A stretch of DNA of 37,805 bases from Alphaproteobacteria bacterium (GCA_016780765.1 JADHLH010000014.1:1-37805), one strand, 5' to 3'; positions 7,388 through 16,579 are shown, counted from the first letter of the stretch. A program made the numbers and translations. The notes: generated by a model from the sequence alone, not told the origin.

Positions 7388-8148
7388 TGTCCGCCATCCA
7401 CATTATAGGTCTGGGCCACGATATAATCGGCCTCGTCACTTGCCAGAAATACAGCCATGCCGACAAGGTCCTGAGGGGTAGCCATCCGCCCAAACGGCAC
7501 GCCAGCCTCGACTTCCCGCTTTTTCTGACCTTCCGGCTTGTTTTCATATTTGGCGAAAAAGGCATCCACGCCGTCCCAATGTTCGCCATCGACAACGCCG
7601 GGGGCGATTGCATTCACATTGATGCCATGCTGGATCAGGTTCAAACCGGCCGACTGGGTAAGGCTGATGACAGCTGCCTTGCTGGCGCAATACACAGCAA
7701 CAAGTGGCTCGCCACGCCGTCCAGCCTGGCTGGCCATATTGATGATTTTGCCCTTCCGGCCATCTTTGATCATCCGGCGCGCCACCGCCTGCATGGTGAA
7801 AAGCGTACCAGCAACATTGATCGAGAACACCTGCTGATAGTCGGCGCGGGTGATCTCGGTAAGGGGCGCGGCAGTAAAAACAGCCGCATTGTTGATCAGA
7901 ATATCTATACCGCCGAAACTGTCATGTGTGGCATCAACCGCTGCCTCTATGCTGTCTTCGCTTGTCACATCCATGGCCAGCGCAATGGCACCGTCACCGA
8001 TCTCTGCCGCAGCTGTCCGGGCGCGTTCAAAATCGATGTCGCCGATGGCTACACGCGCGCCTTCAGCCGCATAGGTTTTGGCAAAATGGCGGCCAATACC
8101 GCGCCCCGCGCCCGTGATCAGCGCCGATTTGCCAGCAAGACGGGTCAT
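7375..8148 (-). CDS. smoS: Sorbitol (L-iditol) 2-dehydrogenase, SDR family
   Basis: Short-chain dehydrogenase of 257 residues, close in length and sequence style to Rhodobacter sphaeroides SmoS, which oxidises D-sorbitol to D-fructose with NAD. The cofactor loop is TGAGRGIG (13-20) and Asp37 (IGDIDF) favours NAD over NADP. The catalytic set is Asn111, Ser140 (NMASQAG), Tyr153 and Lys157 (YCASK). The C-terminus ends in the usual VDGGQWMS. Its ATG overlaps the smoK stop by 4 bp and its own end overlaps mtlK, so it is translationally coupled in the polyol operon. Galactitol is a possible second substrate, as in Rhodobacter. Confidence 0.92.
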   Translation of the reverse strand: MTRLAGKSALITGAGRGIGRHFAKTYAAEGARVAIGDIDFERARTAAAEIGDGAIALAMDVTSEDSIEAAVDATHDSFGGIDILINNAAVFTAAPLTEITRADYQQVFSINVAGTLFTMQAVARRMIKDGRKGKIINMASQAGRRGEPLVAVYCASKAAVISLTQSAGLNLIQHGINVNAIAPGVVDGEHWDGVDAFFAKYENKPEGQKKREVEAGVPFGRMATPQDLVGMAVFLASDEADYIVAQTYNVDGGQWMS

Positions 8149-9149
8149 GTCAGACGCAGCCCCTTGTCATCGAAACGATGCAAATGTGCCTTGTCGGGCG
8201 TCAGGAAAATCTTGGTACCATAGGACAGGTCCACATCACCGCCGGCGCGCACCGTCAACGGATTGGCGAAGGCTGGACAACTCACATGAAAGAATGTGTC
8301 AGAGCCAAGATGTTCGGTAACCCCGACAACACCTTCCCAGTCACCTTTGTCAGTTGAGATCGAGATATGTTCCGGACGGATGCCGATGGTATGCGCATTA
8401 TGTGCAGCGGCCTCACTGCCCTCCAGCAGGTTCATTCGTGGTGATCCGATAAAGCCGGCCACAAAGATGTTCTGCGGATTGCGATACAGCTCCAGCGGGC
8501 TGCCGATCTGCTCAATCACACCAAGCTGCAGCACAACAATCTTGTCGGCCATGGTCATGGCTTCAACCTGATCGTGGGTGACATAGATCATCGTGGTAGC
8601 AAGGCGCTTGTGCAGTTCGCTGATTTCAAGGCGCATGCCAACGCGCAGTGCTGCATCCAGATTTGACAGTGGCTCATCAAACAAAAAGGCTGTTGGCTCA
8701 CGCACAATGGCCCGGCCGATGGCAACACGCTGACGCTGGCCACCCGACAGCTGGCCGGGTCGGCGGTCAAGATACTCGGTCAGGTTCAGGACATTCGCCG
8801 CATCTTCGACTCGGCGATTTTGCTCAGCCTTGTCGAGGCCGGCCATACGCAGGGGAAAGGCAATATTCTTGCGCACCGACATATGCGGGTAGAGTGCATA
8901 GGACTGAAACACCATCGCAAGGCTGCGGCGCGCCGGCGGAATGCCCGTCGCATCTTCACCATTGATGATGACAGCACCCGACGTGACATCTTCAAGACCG
9001 GCAATCAGGCGCAGCAAGGTTGACTTGCCACAGCCCGACGGGCCAACGAAGACAACAAACTCGCCATCCTCGATCTCCAGATCCAGCGGCGGGATAACCT
9101 CGACATCACCGAAACGTTTCGAGACCTGTGTGAGCTGTATCTGTTTCAT
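8145..9149 (-). CDS. smoK: Polyol ABC transporter ATPase (MalK/UgpC type)
   Basis: A 334-residue ATPase subunit on the inner face of the membrane that powers polyol import. Walker A is GPSGCGKST (36-44), the Q-loop is [10 protein letters not shown], the ABC signature LSGGQRQR begins at 134, and Walker B is FLFDEP (155-160), followed by the D-loop and [17 protein letters not shown]. The C-terminal ~100 residues form the MalK-type regulatory (TOBE) domain with [14 protein letters not shown] and IGIRPEHI. The length and neighbours match SmoK of Rhodobacter. It lies 10 bp after smoG and overlaps smoS by 4 bp. Confidence 0.92.
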   Translation of the reverse strand: MKQIQLTQVSKRFGDVEVIPPLDLEIEDGEFVVFVGPSGCGKSTLLRLIAGLEDVTSGAVIINGEDATGIPPARRSLAMVFQSYALYPHMSVRKNIAFPLRMAGLDKAEQNRRVEDAANVLNLTEYLDRRPGQLSGGQRQRVAIGRAIVREPTAFLFDEPLSNLDAALRVGMRLEISELHKRLATTMIYVTHDQVEAMTMADKIVVLQLGVIEQIGSPLELYRNPQNIFVAGFIGSPRMNLLEGSEAAAHNAHTIGIRPEHISISTDKGDWEGVVGVTEHLGSDTFFHVSCPAFANPLTVRAGGDVDLSYGTKIFLTPDKAHLHRFDDKGLRLT

Positions 9150-9159
9150 CTGCGTTTTC

Positions 9160-9990
9160 CTATTTGACCGCGCCGAATGTCAGGCCGCGCACCAGCTGCT
9201 TCTGGCTGAACCAGCCCATGACAAGGATCGGTGCGATGGCCATCACCGATGCCGCGCTGAGTTTTGCGTAGAACAGCCCTTCGGGACTGGAATAGCTGGC
9301 GATGAAAGCTGTCAGCGGTGCTGCTTTGGCGGCTGTCAGGTTCAGCGTCCAGAATGCCTCGTTCCAGGCCAGGATCACATTCAGCAGCATTGTCGAGGCG
9401 ATGCCCGGTATCGCCATCGGAGTCAGAACATAAAGCAGCTCTGCCCGCATGCCGGCCCCGTCCATCCGTGCCGCTTCCAGAATCTCTGCCGGAATTTCCC
9501 GAAAATAGGTGTACAGCATCCACACGATGATCGGCAGATTGATCAGCATCAGCACAATTACCAGACCAGTGCGGCTGTCAAGAATGCCCAGCTGGATGAA
9601 CAGCAGATAGATCGGATACAGCACGCCAACTGCCGGTAGCATTTTTGTCGACAGCATCCACATCAGGATGCCGCGCGTGCGCTTTGACGGCACAAATGCC
9701 ATTGACCAGGCAGCAGGAACCGCCACCAGAATGCCGAGCAGCGTCGAGCCGACCGCGACGATTACCGAGTTGAAAAAGTGCTTCAGATAGTCCGAACGAT
9801 CCTGAACCACCGCATAACTATCAAGCGTCCAGGATGATGTCAGCACCCCCAGCGGCGTTCTGATCGCATCACCTTCTGCCTTGAAGGAAAGAACAATGAT
9901 CCACAGGATCGGGAAGAAGATCACAATCGCCGCCGCCCATGCGATGATGCTGGTGATCAGTTTCTGTCTGTTGCTGGTTGCGCGTGCCAT
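9160..9990 (-). CDS. smoG: Polyol ABC transporter permease
   Basis: A 276-residue inner-membrane permease of the MalG/SmoG type. It has six predicted helices, starting with [20 protein letters not shown], and a family C-terminus ending in [11 protein letters not shown]. The EAA loop that docks onto the ATPase is [20 protein letters not shown] followed by VLTPMAIPG. The start ATG 9990 has GGCGGGA upstream. It lies 12 bp after smoF and 10 bp before smoK. It pairs with SmoF to form the channel. Confidence 0.92.
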   Translation of the reverse strand: MARATSNRQKLITSIIAWAAAIVIFFPILWIIVLSFKAEGDAIRTPLGVLTSSWTLDSYAVVQDRSDYLKHFFNSVIVAVGSTLLGILVAVPAAWSMAFVPSKRTRGILMWMLSTKMLPAVGVLYPIYLLFIQLGILDSRTGLVIVLMLINLPIIVWMLYTYFREIPAEILEAARMDGAGMRAELLYVLTPMAIPGIASTMLLNVILAWNEAFWTLNLTAAKAAPLTAFIASYSSPEGLFYAKLSAASVMAIAPILVMGWFSQKQLVRGLTFGAVK

Positions 9991-10002
9991 GATCCCGCCT
10001 GC

Positions 10003-10869
10003 CTATGCGTCCAGATTCTTGCCAACTATGCGCAGCAGGAACACCGCCACGATGTTGGCCAGAATGATGGCATAAACCCCGCCCGCGGATCCCAGCCCCA
10101 CATTCTGGCTTTCCAGCACACGCTGAAAGATCAGATAGGTCAGGGTCTTGGTGCCGAAAGCACCTGCGGTCGTGACGAATATCTCGGCAAAAATCGACAG
10201 CAGAAAGATCGTCTGAATAAGAATGACGACGGTAATCGCCCGCGCCAGATGCGGCAGGGTGATAAACCAGAACCGGCCAACGGGCCGTGCGCCATCCATC
10301 TCGGCCGCCTCCAGCTGTTCGAAATCCATCGACTGGATAGCTGTCAGCAAGATCAGCGTGGCGAATGGCAGCCATTGCCAGCTGATGATCATCACCAGTG
10401 ACGGCATCGATGCATGGCTGAGCCATTGTATCGGTTCAGCCCCGAATAATCGCCAGATATGAGCGAAAAAGCCGTTCACCGGGTCCATGAACATGTTCTT
10501 CCAGACCAGACCGGACACGGTCGGCATGACAAAGAACGGGGCAATCACCAGAATGCGCACGATGCCCTGGCCCCAGATCGGCTGATCAAGCAACAGGGCA
10601 AGCGCGATCCCCAGCAACACAGTGATCACCAGAACGCCGCCAACGATCAATAATGTGGTACCAACAGCGGGCCAGAACGAGCTGGAGGAGACGAACCGCA
10701 CATAGTTCTCAAATCCGACCCAGCCCAGGTCGCCCCCGCGAAGCGGCAGATATTTCTTGAAAGAAAAGAACAGCGTCATTGTCAGTGGCACGAGCATCCA
10801 GCCAAGAAGCAGGACAACAGCGGGTGCCATCATCAGTCTGGCTATCGATCTGGAGTGCCGCGTGGCCAC
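10003..10869 (-). CDS. smoF: Polyol ABC transporter permease
   Basis: A 288-residue inner-membrane permease of the MalF/SmoF type. GTG at 10869 (reads VATRHSRSIARLMMAPAVVL) is the preferred start because AAGGA lies 9 nt upstream and the N-terminus fits the family. A TTG at 10914 would add 15 residues with no ribosome site. Several membrane helices are seen (AVVLLLGWMLVPLTMTLFFS; TTLLIVGGVLVITVLLGIAL). The ATPase-docking EAA loop is EQLEAAEMDGARPVGRFWFI, then TLPHLA. The gap from smoE holds a strong hairpin at 10955-10980, so expression is probably stepped down from smoE. Confidence 0.9.
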   Translation of the reverse strand: MATRHSRSIARLMMAPAVVLLLGWMLVPLTMTLFFSFKKYLPLRGGDLGWVGFENYVRFVSSSSFWPAVGTTLLIVGGVLVITVLLGIALALLLDQPIWGQGIVRILVIAPFFVMPTVSGLVWKNMFMDPVNGFFAHIWRLFGAEPIQWLSHASMPSLVMIISWQWLPFATLILLTAIQSMDFEQLEAAEMDGARPVGRFWFITLPHLARAITVVILIQTIFLLSIFAEIFVTTAGAFGTKTLTYLIFQRVLESQNVGLGSAGGVYAIILANIVAVFLLRIVGKNLDA

Positions 10870-10954
10870 AGAGACGGGTCCTTCATTACCGGCGTGGATG
10901 GGTGGATGGATCAATCAATACATAAAATGCAACGCTGGACGCCCAGCGGCAAAT

Positions 10955-10980
10955 CCGGGGGGCGGCGAACCGCCCCCCGG
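10955..10980 (-). other. GC-rich hairpin between smoE and smoF
   Basis: CCGGGGGGCGG and CCGCCCCCCGG are exact complements (11 bp) around a 4-nt loop that reads TTCG on the transcribed strand. It starts 14 nt after the smoE stop. No T-run follows, so it is unlikely to be a full terminator. It fits a hairpin that protects the upstream binding-protein message and reduces read-through, as known for malE-malF in enterics. Confidence 0.8.
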
Positions 10981-10994
10981 CACATAATCAAAGC

Positions 10995-12299
10995 CTAGCG
11001 ATAGCCGGCAGCTTCCATGGCATCGTTTGTCAGGGCCTGCGCCTTGGCCAATGCCTCTTCAACTGTCTGCTGACCTGCATAGGCAGCCGAGAATTCCTGG
11101 CTGACTTCGGTTGCGATACCGGCAAACTCAGGAATGGCCGCAAACTGGATACCCACATATGGGCTCGGATCGACGGTCGAGTTGTTCGGATCGGCCGACA
11201 GGATCGAATCCAGGGTCATCTTGGCAAACGGAATATCCTTGTAGTTTGCATTCTCGTACAGCGATGTACGAGCGCCCGGAGGCACGTTTGCCCAACCTTC
11301 GTTGGCAGCAACCAGCTCAATATAGCCGTTTGATGTGGCCCACTCGATGAACTGCTTGGCAGCAGCTTCTTTCTGGGTGCCGGCAGGAATTGCCAGAGCC
11401 CACGCCCACAGCCAGTTTGAACGAACACCCATGCCGTTGTCAGGTGCCAGCGCAAAGCCCACCTTGTCAGCAACAGTTGAATCCTTCGGGTTGGTGACAA
11501 ACGATGCCGCTACAGTGGCATCAATCCACATGCCACACTTGCCTTGCTGGAACAGTGACAGGTTCTCGTTGAAGCCGTTTGTTGCAAATCCGGCAGGACC
11601 CGCATCATTCATCATGTTCACGTAGAAGTTCAGTGTGTCTGACCATTCGCGTGTGTCAAACTGGGCATTCCACTCATCGTCGAACCAGCGCGCGCCAAAC
11701 GAGTTTGACATGGCTGTGATGAAGGCACCACCCTCGCCCCAACCGGCCTTGCCCCGCAGGCAGATGCCGTTGATTTCGTTATCACGGTCTGTCATCTCGC
11801 GTGCAGCTTTTGCAATGAAAGACCAAGACGGTGCTGCTGGCATCTCCAGACCGGCTTTCGCCATCAGGTCCGTGCGATACATGATCATCGAGCTTTCGCC
11901 ATAGAACGGCGCTGCGAACAGTGTGCCGTCATAGCTGAGACCGCCAGCCATTGCAGGCAGGATGTCGTCGACATTGTAGCCTGCGCTGAGATCGTTAAGC
12001 GGTACCAGCCAGCCATTCTTGCCCCAGATCGGTGTCTCATACATACCGATCGTCATGATGTCGAAAGCACCGCCTTTGGTGGTGATGTCTGTCGTTACGC
12101 GCTGACGCAACACGTTTTCTTCAAGCGTCACCCACTCGACCTTGTGGCCTGTCTTTGCGGTGAAGTCATCGGTGAGACCCTGCATGCGGATCATGTCACC
12201 ATTATTTACAGTTGCGATAGTAAGTGTGTCAGCCTGGGCAACACCACACGCAAGAAGCGTGGCAGCAGTTGCCGTGCAGACAAATTTGGTAAGTTGCAT
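10995..12299 (-). CDS. smoE: Polyol ABC transporter substrate-binding protein
   Basis: A periplasmic binding protein of 434 residues, family 1 (MalE/SmoE type). ATG 12299 is chosen because AGGAGG stands 6 nt upstream. The signal peptide is MQLTKFVCTATAATLLACGV-AQA, with probable cleavage after AQA; LLAC could also be read as a lipobox. The mature protein shows family segments such as GGAFDIMTIGMYETPIWGKN, LFAAPFYGESSMIMYRTDL and ATSNGYIELVAANEGW. It captures sorbitol/mannitol and delivers it to SmoFG. It is the first gene of the polyol operon, with two LacI-type operators 46-80 bp upstream of its start. Confidence 0.92.
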   Translation of the reverse strand: MQLTKFVCTATAATLLACGVAQADTLTIATVNNGDMIRMQGLTDDFTAKTGHKVEWVTLEENVLRQRVTTDITTKGGAFDIMTIGMYETPIWGKNGWLVPLNDLSAGYNVDDILPAMAGGLSYDGTLFAAPFYGESSMIMYRTDLMAKAGLEMPAAPSWSFIAKAAREMTDRDNEINGICLRGKAGWGEGGAFITAMSNSFGARWFDDEWNAQFDTREWSDTLNFYVNMMNDAGPAGFATNGFNENLSLFQQGKCGMWIDATVAASFVTNPKDSTVADKVGFALAPDNGMGVRSNWLWAWALAIPAGTQKEAAAKQFIEWATSNGYIELVAANEGWANVPPGARTSLYENANYKDIPFAKMTLDSILSADPNNSTVDPSPYVGIQFAAIPEFAGIATEVSQEFSAAYAGQQTVEEALAKAQALTNDAMEAAGYR

Positions 12300-12344
12300 T
12301 TTATTCCTCCTGAATGTCATACCGGAAAATACAGCACAGAAATC

Positions 12345-12379
12345 TTTACCCGCGTCAATATAATTTTGACGCGCGTAAA
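12345..12379 (-). promoter_or_regulatory. Twin LacI-type operators in front of smoE
   Basis: Two near-palindromic 14-mers face each other: TTTACCCGCGTCAA (12345-12358) and TTGACGCGCGTAAA (12366-12379). Their centres are 21 bp apart, two helix turns. Together they form a 35-bp near-perfect palindrome. Read in the same orientation they differ at one position. A -10-like TATATT on the minus strand lies at the junction between them. A third copy occurs at 13614-13627. The LacI-type regulator encoded next door is the obvious binder (inference). Confidence 0.75.
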
Positions 12380-12519
12380 TAAAAGCTGCTTGTTAGACAC
12401 CCGCTCCGGGCAGGTCCCTTATGCTGCAACCCGTGGCTTTCAGTCGAAAAACACGTATATCTGTGCTGGGTGGCACTATCATTCAGCGGGCGTCATGCCG
12501 CGCCAACAGATTTTCAGGC

Positions 12520-13551
12520 CTAGGCAGACCCGCGCATGATCAAACGCGCTGCAAACAATGTTTCCTCGCGTGTTTCCAGCGCGCCGCCCGCATCAATCAA
12601 CCTGAACAGGGTCTCCACCGCATAATCTGATACAGCCTCATAATCATGCGCAGCTGTTGTCAGTGACGGGCAGGTGAAACGGGAATAGGGATGATCATCA
12701 TGCGAGGCGAGGCGAATCGTGCAATCCTCGTCCCGACCGACCCTGATTCCCAATTCATGGCACGCAGACAGAAACCCGATCGCCAGCCGGTCATTGCTGC
12801 ACAACACTGTATCGGTCGGCAGAAGACCTTCTTTCAGCACCTTCAATGCACCCAGGCGGCCAATTTCCTCAAAGCCCCAGCCAGCACCATCAATCTTGAC
12901 CAGATGCGGTTCAAGATTCAGCCGGCGCATCATTTCAAGATAGGCATGGCGGCGCTTGTTGGCATTAGGATTGGCCGGGTCCCGCATCTCGAAGAAACAG
13001 GGCACATTCCCCGTTCTGCTGAGATATTCAACAGTTTGTGAAACGAAACTGAAATTGTCGGAGCCAACAAAGGCGGCGCCTACGCCCTCAATATTACTGT
13101 CAAACAGGATCGTCGGCACATCGCGGCAAAATTCCTCGATCTGTGCCTTGTCCGACGCCCGCCCCAATGGCGCGAGCAGGACACCGGCGGGGCGGAGTGA
13201 TCGCAACGTATCCAGAATGGCGATCTCCTGGTTCTGGTCGCCATGTGATGAAAACAGCGTTGGCGTGAAGCCGGCATCAATACAGCGCCGTTCGATCACC
13301 CGCGCAATTTCGGCAAAGAAAGGGTCGGCAAGATACGGCACCACGATGCCGATATTCTTGGTCAGGCGCCTGTTTTGATTCATCGCATAGATGTTCGGGC
13401 GATAATCATATTCCTTCAGCGCTGCTTCAATCCGGTCACGCGTCGACGGCCTGACACTGTTCGGATCAAAGAAATATTTGGAAATCGTGGGACGGGAAAT
13501 ACCGCAGAGAGCCGCGAATTCATCCATGTTCCTGATGTTGTTTTGACTCAT
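12520..13551 (-). CDS. LacI-family regulator of the polyol operon
   Basis: A 343-residue repressor-type protein. ATG 13551 (MSQNNIRNMDEFAALCGISR) places the helix-turn-helix at the very N-terminus as the family requires (PTISKYFFDP, then VRPSTRDRIEAALKEYDYRP). The hinge has NIYAMNQNRRLTKNIGIVVP in place of the usual NxxARxLxxxxS pattern. The periplasmic-binding-protein-like effector domain follows (PYLADPFFAEIARVIERRCI; CSNDRLAIGF). Frames opening further upstream would add 8-20 unlikely residues. It lies directly upstream of smoE in the same direction and is divergent from the kinase gene. The operator copy 63 bp upstream of its start suggests autoregulation. The inducer is probably a polyol or fructose (inference). 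Confidence 0.88.
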   Translation of the reverse strand: MSQNNIRNMDEFAALCGISRPTISKYFFDPNSVRPSTRDRIEAALKEYDYRPNIYAMNQNRRLTKNIGIVVPYLADPFFAEIARVIERRCIDAGFTPTLFSSHGDQNQEIAILDTLRSLRPAGVLLAPLGRASDKAQIEEFCRDVPTILFDSNIEGVGAAFVGSDNFSFVSQTVEYLSRTGNVPCFFEMRDPANPNANKRRHAYLEMMRRLNLEPHLVKIDGAGWGFEEIGRLGALKVLKEGLLPTDTVLCSNDRLAIGFLSACHELGIRVGRDEDCTIRLASHDDHPYSRFTCPSLTTAAHDYEAVSDYAVETLFRLIDAGGALETREETLFAARLIMRGSA

Positions 13552-13613
13552 TACAATTTCCAGCAGAGGTGCCATTGCCGCCGGGCGACTGCCCGGTCCG
13601 TCTGCTGGCAATA

Positions 13614-13627
13614 TTAACGCGTGTAAA
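13614..13627. promoter_or_regulatory. Third LacI-type operator, between regulator and kinase
   Basis: TTAACGCGTGTAAA matches the two smoE operators at 12 of 14 positions across all three copies (TTRACGCGNGTAAA). It lies 62 bp before the regulator start (-) and 72 bp before the kinase start (+), so one bound protein could control both divergent genes. Confidence 0.65.
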
Positions 13628-13699
13628 GTTCAGGGCAAGTCAGCTATATGGTAATTATGAAAACAAAATCGAAAAAAGCAGAGTTTACAGGCAGGCAAC

Positions 13700-14332
13700 A
13701 TGGCATTTGAAAGACAGTCATCACCAGCCGATATCAGCCGAATCGCATCGGAAATTCTGTCTCTTTCAGCAGCTGGCGGCTTGCTGGCAGTCGCTGTTGC
13801 CGGCCCACCCGGAAGCGGCAAGTCCACATTTTCCGCCGCACTGGCAGCGCATATTGGCCCGTCCTGCTGCGTTGTGCCGATGGATGGCTTTCATCTGGAC
13901 AACAGCGTGCTTCAGGACCGCGGTTTGCTGTCACGAAAAGGGGCCCCTGACACATTCGATCGCGCCGGCTTCAGCCAGCTTGTCGACAATCTGAAACGCG
14001 GCGCGGTGACGATGTTTCCAACCTTTAACAGGGATTCTGACAGTGTTGTTGCGGCAGGTGGCCATGTGCCCGCCGGCACATCAGTGCTGCTGTTCGAAGG
14101 CAATTATCTGCTGTTTGATACAGCAGGTTGGCGCGATCTTGGCGCCAAATGGGACGCAAGCATCTGGCTTGATGTGCCGCCAGACGTTCTGGAAGCCAGA
14201 TTGATCCAGCGCTGGCGCGACCAGGGCATGTCCGAATCCGATGCGACTACCCGCGCCCAGACAAATGATCTGCCAAATGCCAGACATGTCGTCGAAAAAG
14301 CGCTGCCCGCAAAATGGATAATATCAAACTGA
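13700..14332 (+). CDS. P-loop sugar/nucleoside kinase-like protein (YggC/FrcK type)
   Basis: A 210-residue cytosolic kinase of the uridine kinase/phosphoribulokinase superfamily. The Walker A motif GPPGSGKST is at 35-43. The family segment MDGFHLDN (61-68) holds acidic residues placed for Mg and substrate, and RGLLSRKGAPDTFDRAGF follows. The second half has VLLFEGNYLLFDTAGWRDL and the lid-like RWRDQGMSESDATTRAQTND. Relatives such as Sinorhizobium FrcK and E. coli YggC sit beside sugar genes, but their substrates are not settled. Here it is divergent from the polyol regulator with a shared operator. Phosphorylation of fructose released by SmoS/MtlK is the natural guess, since no xylB or frk follows mtlK (inference). 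Confidence 0.8.
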   Translation: MAFERQSSPADISRIASEILSLSAAGGLLAVAVAGPPGSGKSTFSAALAAHIGPSCCVVPMDGFHLDNSVLQDRGLLSRKGAPDTFDRAGFSQLVDNLKRGAVTMFPTFNRDSDSVVAAGGHVPAGTSVLLFEGNYLLFDTAGWRDLGAKWDASIWLDVPPDVLEARLIQRWRDQGMSESDATTRAQTNDLPNARHVVEKALPAKWIISN

Positions 14333-14338
14333 TGTGAT

Positions 14339-14501
14339 GCGTTTTTTGCACATCAACCGTGCATTCTTAGCAGTGTTTGTTTCCACAAAAGGTCAGTACT
14401 ACTTACGTGTTGCCAACGCCAGTGCCGCACGGGGCCCTGCGTTGGCAGTACGGTTTCGTAGCAGAAGAGCTCTCACCTTTCCTCCGGGTGAGGGCTTTTT
14501 T
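14339..14501 (+). ncRNA. Candidate small RNA or structured 3' UTR ending in a terminator
   Basis: After the kinase stop the plus strand holds a perfect 9-bp stem (TGCCAACGC 14411-14419 with GCGTTGGCA 14439-14447), then the terminator at 14469-14501, with no gene behind them on this strand. The terminator loop carries TTTCCTCC, an anti-Shine-Dalgarno-like run seen in loops of several alphaproteobacterial small RNAs. No convincing promoter was found, so the 5' end given is only the base after the kinase region. The simpler reading is a structured 3' UTR of the kinase transcript. Confidence 0.35.
14469..14501 (+). terminator. Strong intrinsic terminator
   Basis: GCTCTCACC (14469-14477) pairs with GGTGAGGGC (14487-14495) with a single T-G pair, has a 9-nt loop, and is followed by six T (14496-14501). 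It points along the plus strand, so it ends the kinase transcript or a small RNA. Confidence 0.85.
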
Positions 14502-14540
14502 GTGCTTTGCCCCATGTTGAATCTGACCCGCAGCTTCGCC

Positions 14541-15302
14541 CTATGCTTTTAGACGATAGCCTGTCTTGAATATCCACCAGATCACGCCAAGGCATAAAAG
14601 CATAAAGCCGCCTACAGCGCCAAGGCTGACGGCCACAGCCACATCAGCCGATCCGAAAAAGGACCAGCGGAAGCCGGACACAAGATAGACAACCGGGTTG
14701 AACAGCGAAATCTTCTGCCAGACCGGCGGCAGCATATCGATCGAATAAAAGCTGCCACCAAGAAACACCAGCGGTGTGATAATCAGCATCGGTATCAGGT
14801 TCAGCTGTTCGAAATTCTTTGCCCAGATGCCGATAATAAAGCCGAACATCGCAAAGGACACGCAGGTCAGAATCAGAAAGGATATCATCCAGACCGGATG
14901 CAAAATCTGGATCGGTACAAACAGATGCGCCGTGCCAAGGATGATCAACCCGATCATCAGCGACTTGGTGGCAGCCGCGCCGACATAGCCAATGACGGCC
15001 TCAAACGGTGAAACCGGCGCTGACATCAACTCATACATGGTACCCATGAATTTCGGAAAATAGATGCCGAATGCCGCGTTGGTAAGGCTCTGCATCAGCA
15101 CCGACAACATGATCAGGCCCGGCACGATGAAAGACCCGTAGGCCACACCGTCCACCTGTTCTATTCGTGATCCGATGGCGGTGCCAAAGACAACGAAATA
15201 CAGACAGGTCGAAATGACCGGCGATACAATGCTCTGTACAATCGTGCGAAATGTCCGCGCCATTTCGAAAACATAGATGGCTTTCATTGCGTGAAAATTC
15301 AT
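14541..15302 (-). CDS. ABC-2 type exporter permease (YadH-like)
   Basis: A 253-residue inner-membrane protein of the ABC-2 family. ATG 15302 ([20 protein letters not shown]) begins 4 bp after the stop of the ATPase gene. About six helices are seen. Family landmarks include [40 protein letters not shown], and the C-terminal segment [20 protein letters not shown] followed by [16 protein letters not shown], which is typical of YadH/NodJ-like permeases. With the preceding ATPase it forms a complete half-transporter-type exporter. The substrate is unknown; relatives export lipids, polysaccharides or drugs. Confidence 0.9.
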   Translation of the reverse strand: MNFHAMKAIYVFEMARTFRTIVQSIVSPVISTCLYFVVFGTAIGSRIEQVDGVAYGSFIVPGLIMLSVLMQSLTNAAFGIYFPKFMGTMYELMSAPVSPFEAVIGYVGAAATKSLMIGLIILGTAHLFVPIQILHPVWMISFLILTCVSFAMFGFIIGIWAKNFEQLNLIPMLIITPLVFLGGSFYSIDMLPPVWQKISLFNPVVYLVSGFRWSFFGSADVAVAVSLGAVGGFMLLCLGVIWWIFKTGYRLKA

Positions 15303-15306
15303 CGGT

Positions 15307-16227
15307 TCAGTCTCGCACCAGATTGACAAAAATATCTTCAAGCGAACTCTGCGACGTCTGTACATCACGAATGCGCAGTCCGCTGGTATTGACGCTGGCC
15401 AACAGCCGGGTGATGCCGGTCCGCTCTTCGGTCGAATCATAGGTATAAAGCAATGTCTCGCCGCCACCCTCCAGCGTCAGCTCGTATTCTGCCAGCGCTG
15501 CCGGTATCGCCTCGATTGATTCCTGAAGGTCGATGCGCAGCGTCTTCGACCCCATCTTGCGCATCAGCGTGTCCTTGTCTTCCATAAGCAACAGCTCACC
15601 GCCATTGATAACACCAACGCGTTCGGCAATCGCCTCGGCTTCCTCGATGTAATGCGTTGTCAGGATGATTGTGACCCCGTCATTCTTCAGTTCGCTGACG
15701 ATGTCCCACATCTCTTTGCGCAGTTCGACATCAACCCCGGCTGTCGGCTCGTCAAGAAACAGGATGCGTGGTTCATGGCTCAGCGCCTTTCCGATCATGA
15801 CGCGCCGCCGCATTCCGCCGGACAGGGTCATATTCTGCGAATCACGCTTGTCCCAGAGGGACAGTTTTTTCAGCAGGCTGTCGACACGGGCCTGATCACG
15901 CGGTTTGTTGAACAGGCCACGCGAGTGATGGAACGCATCCTTAACCTTCTGAAAGCTCTCCAGCATAATTTCCTGCGGCACCAGGCCGATCAGGGCGCGC
16001 ACCTCACGGTAGTCATCGATGATATCGAACCCCTTGACCGTCACGCTGCCAGCTGTCGGTCGCACCAGCCCGCAAATTGTGGAAATCAACGTCGTCTTGC
16101 CGGCACCGTTCGGGCCAAGCAGGGCGATCACCTCACCCTCCTCAATATCCAGCGAAATGCCCTTCAGCGCCTCGGCACCATCATCATAGGATTTGCGAAG
16201 ATTGCGTATGGACAGAATGGGCGCCAT
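15307..16227 (-). CDS. ABC-2 type exporter ATPase (YadG-like)
   Basis: A 306-residue ATPase. ATG 16227 ([20 protein letters not shown]) follows AGAGAG and gives the normal N-terminus; upstream open codons look non-coding. Walker A is GPNGAGKTT (38-46). [18 protein letters not shown] holds the Q-loop, [15 protein letters not shown] is the signature and [16 protein letters not shown] is Walker B plus D-loop. [18 protein letters not shown] is the switch region. The C-terminal ~80 residues form the accessory domain common in exporter ATPases, ending [13 protein letters not shown]. It is co-transcribed with the permease that follows. Confidence 0.92.
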   Translation of the reverse strand: MAPILSIRNLRKSYDDGAEALKGISLDIEEGEVIALLGPNGAGKTTLISTICGLVRPTAGSVTVKGFDIIDDYREVRALIGLVPQEIMLESFQKVKDAFHHSRGLFNKPRDQARVDSLLKKLSLWDKRDSQNMTLSGGMRRRVMIGKALSHEPRILFLDEPTAGVDVELRKEMWDIVSELKNDGVTIILTTHYIEEAEAIAERVGVINGGELLLMEDKDTLMRKMGSKTLRIDLQESIEAIPAALAEYELTLEGGGETLLYTYDSTEERTGITRLLASVNTSGLRIRDVQTSQSSLEDIFVNLVRD

Positions 16228-16579
16228 CGATCTCTCTAAAAAAGCAGAAGGTGCAGGAAACGGGTCAGCAAGGATTGTGCAGACACTACGTTGCTCCGCC
16301 GCATTTTTAAAGGCCATCATTGCCCTTATAGACAGAATTAACGGAAAAGCTGACGATCTCGACAATCATGCACCAACATCGCGGCAAGCGGGCCATCTCA
16401 CCAGTGGATGCTGGCGCGTCATCACATCTCCATTCTGTCCACCATCTGCTTGCGAAAAAGAACGGCGATGCAAAAATTGCAGCGCAGAGTAGTAAATTAG
16501 AAACTTCTCATTTATGGTTGGATGCCTGATTAATTCAGGGGTGCCGTAATACCCGGCCGTTAAATACAGGAGAAACATC
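16228..16579. other. 352-bp divergent intergenic region
   Basis: It separates the ABC-2 exporter (-) from the NMT1-type importer (+) and should hold both promoters. No gene is supported. I looked for a thiamin pyrophosphate riboswitch because of the THI5-like binding protein; the conserved CUGAGA core is absent. The ribosome-binding site CAGGAGAAA of the importer gene lies at the right end. Confidence 0.5.

Noticed and set aside
6203-7408. Long plus-strand open frame (about 400 codons) opposite mtlK
   Set aside because: It is the antisense of a conserved dehydrogenase; its composition (His/Arg/Gln rich) is typical of a mirror frame in a moderately GC-rich gene.
12345-12379. 35-bp palindrome read as a transcription terminator
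   Set aside because: It lies upstream of smoE, has no T-run, and its halves recur as separate sites before other genes, which fits operators.
16480-16579. Possible thiamin pyrophosphate riboswitch before the THI5-like gene (GGGGTGCC run)
   Set aside because: The conserved CUGAGA core and the second conserved helix arm are missing, so the short match is chance.
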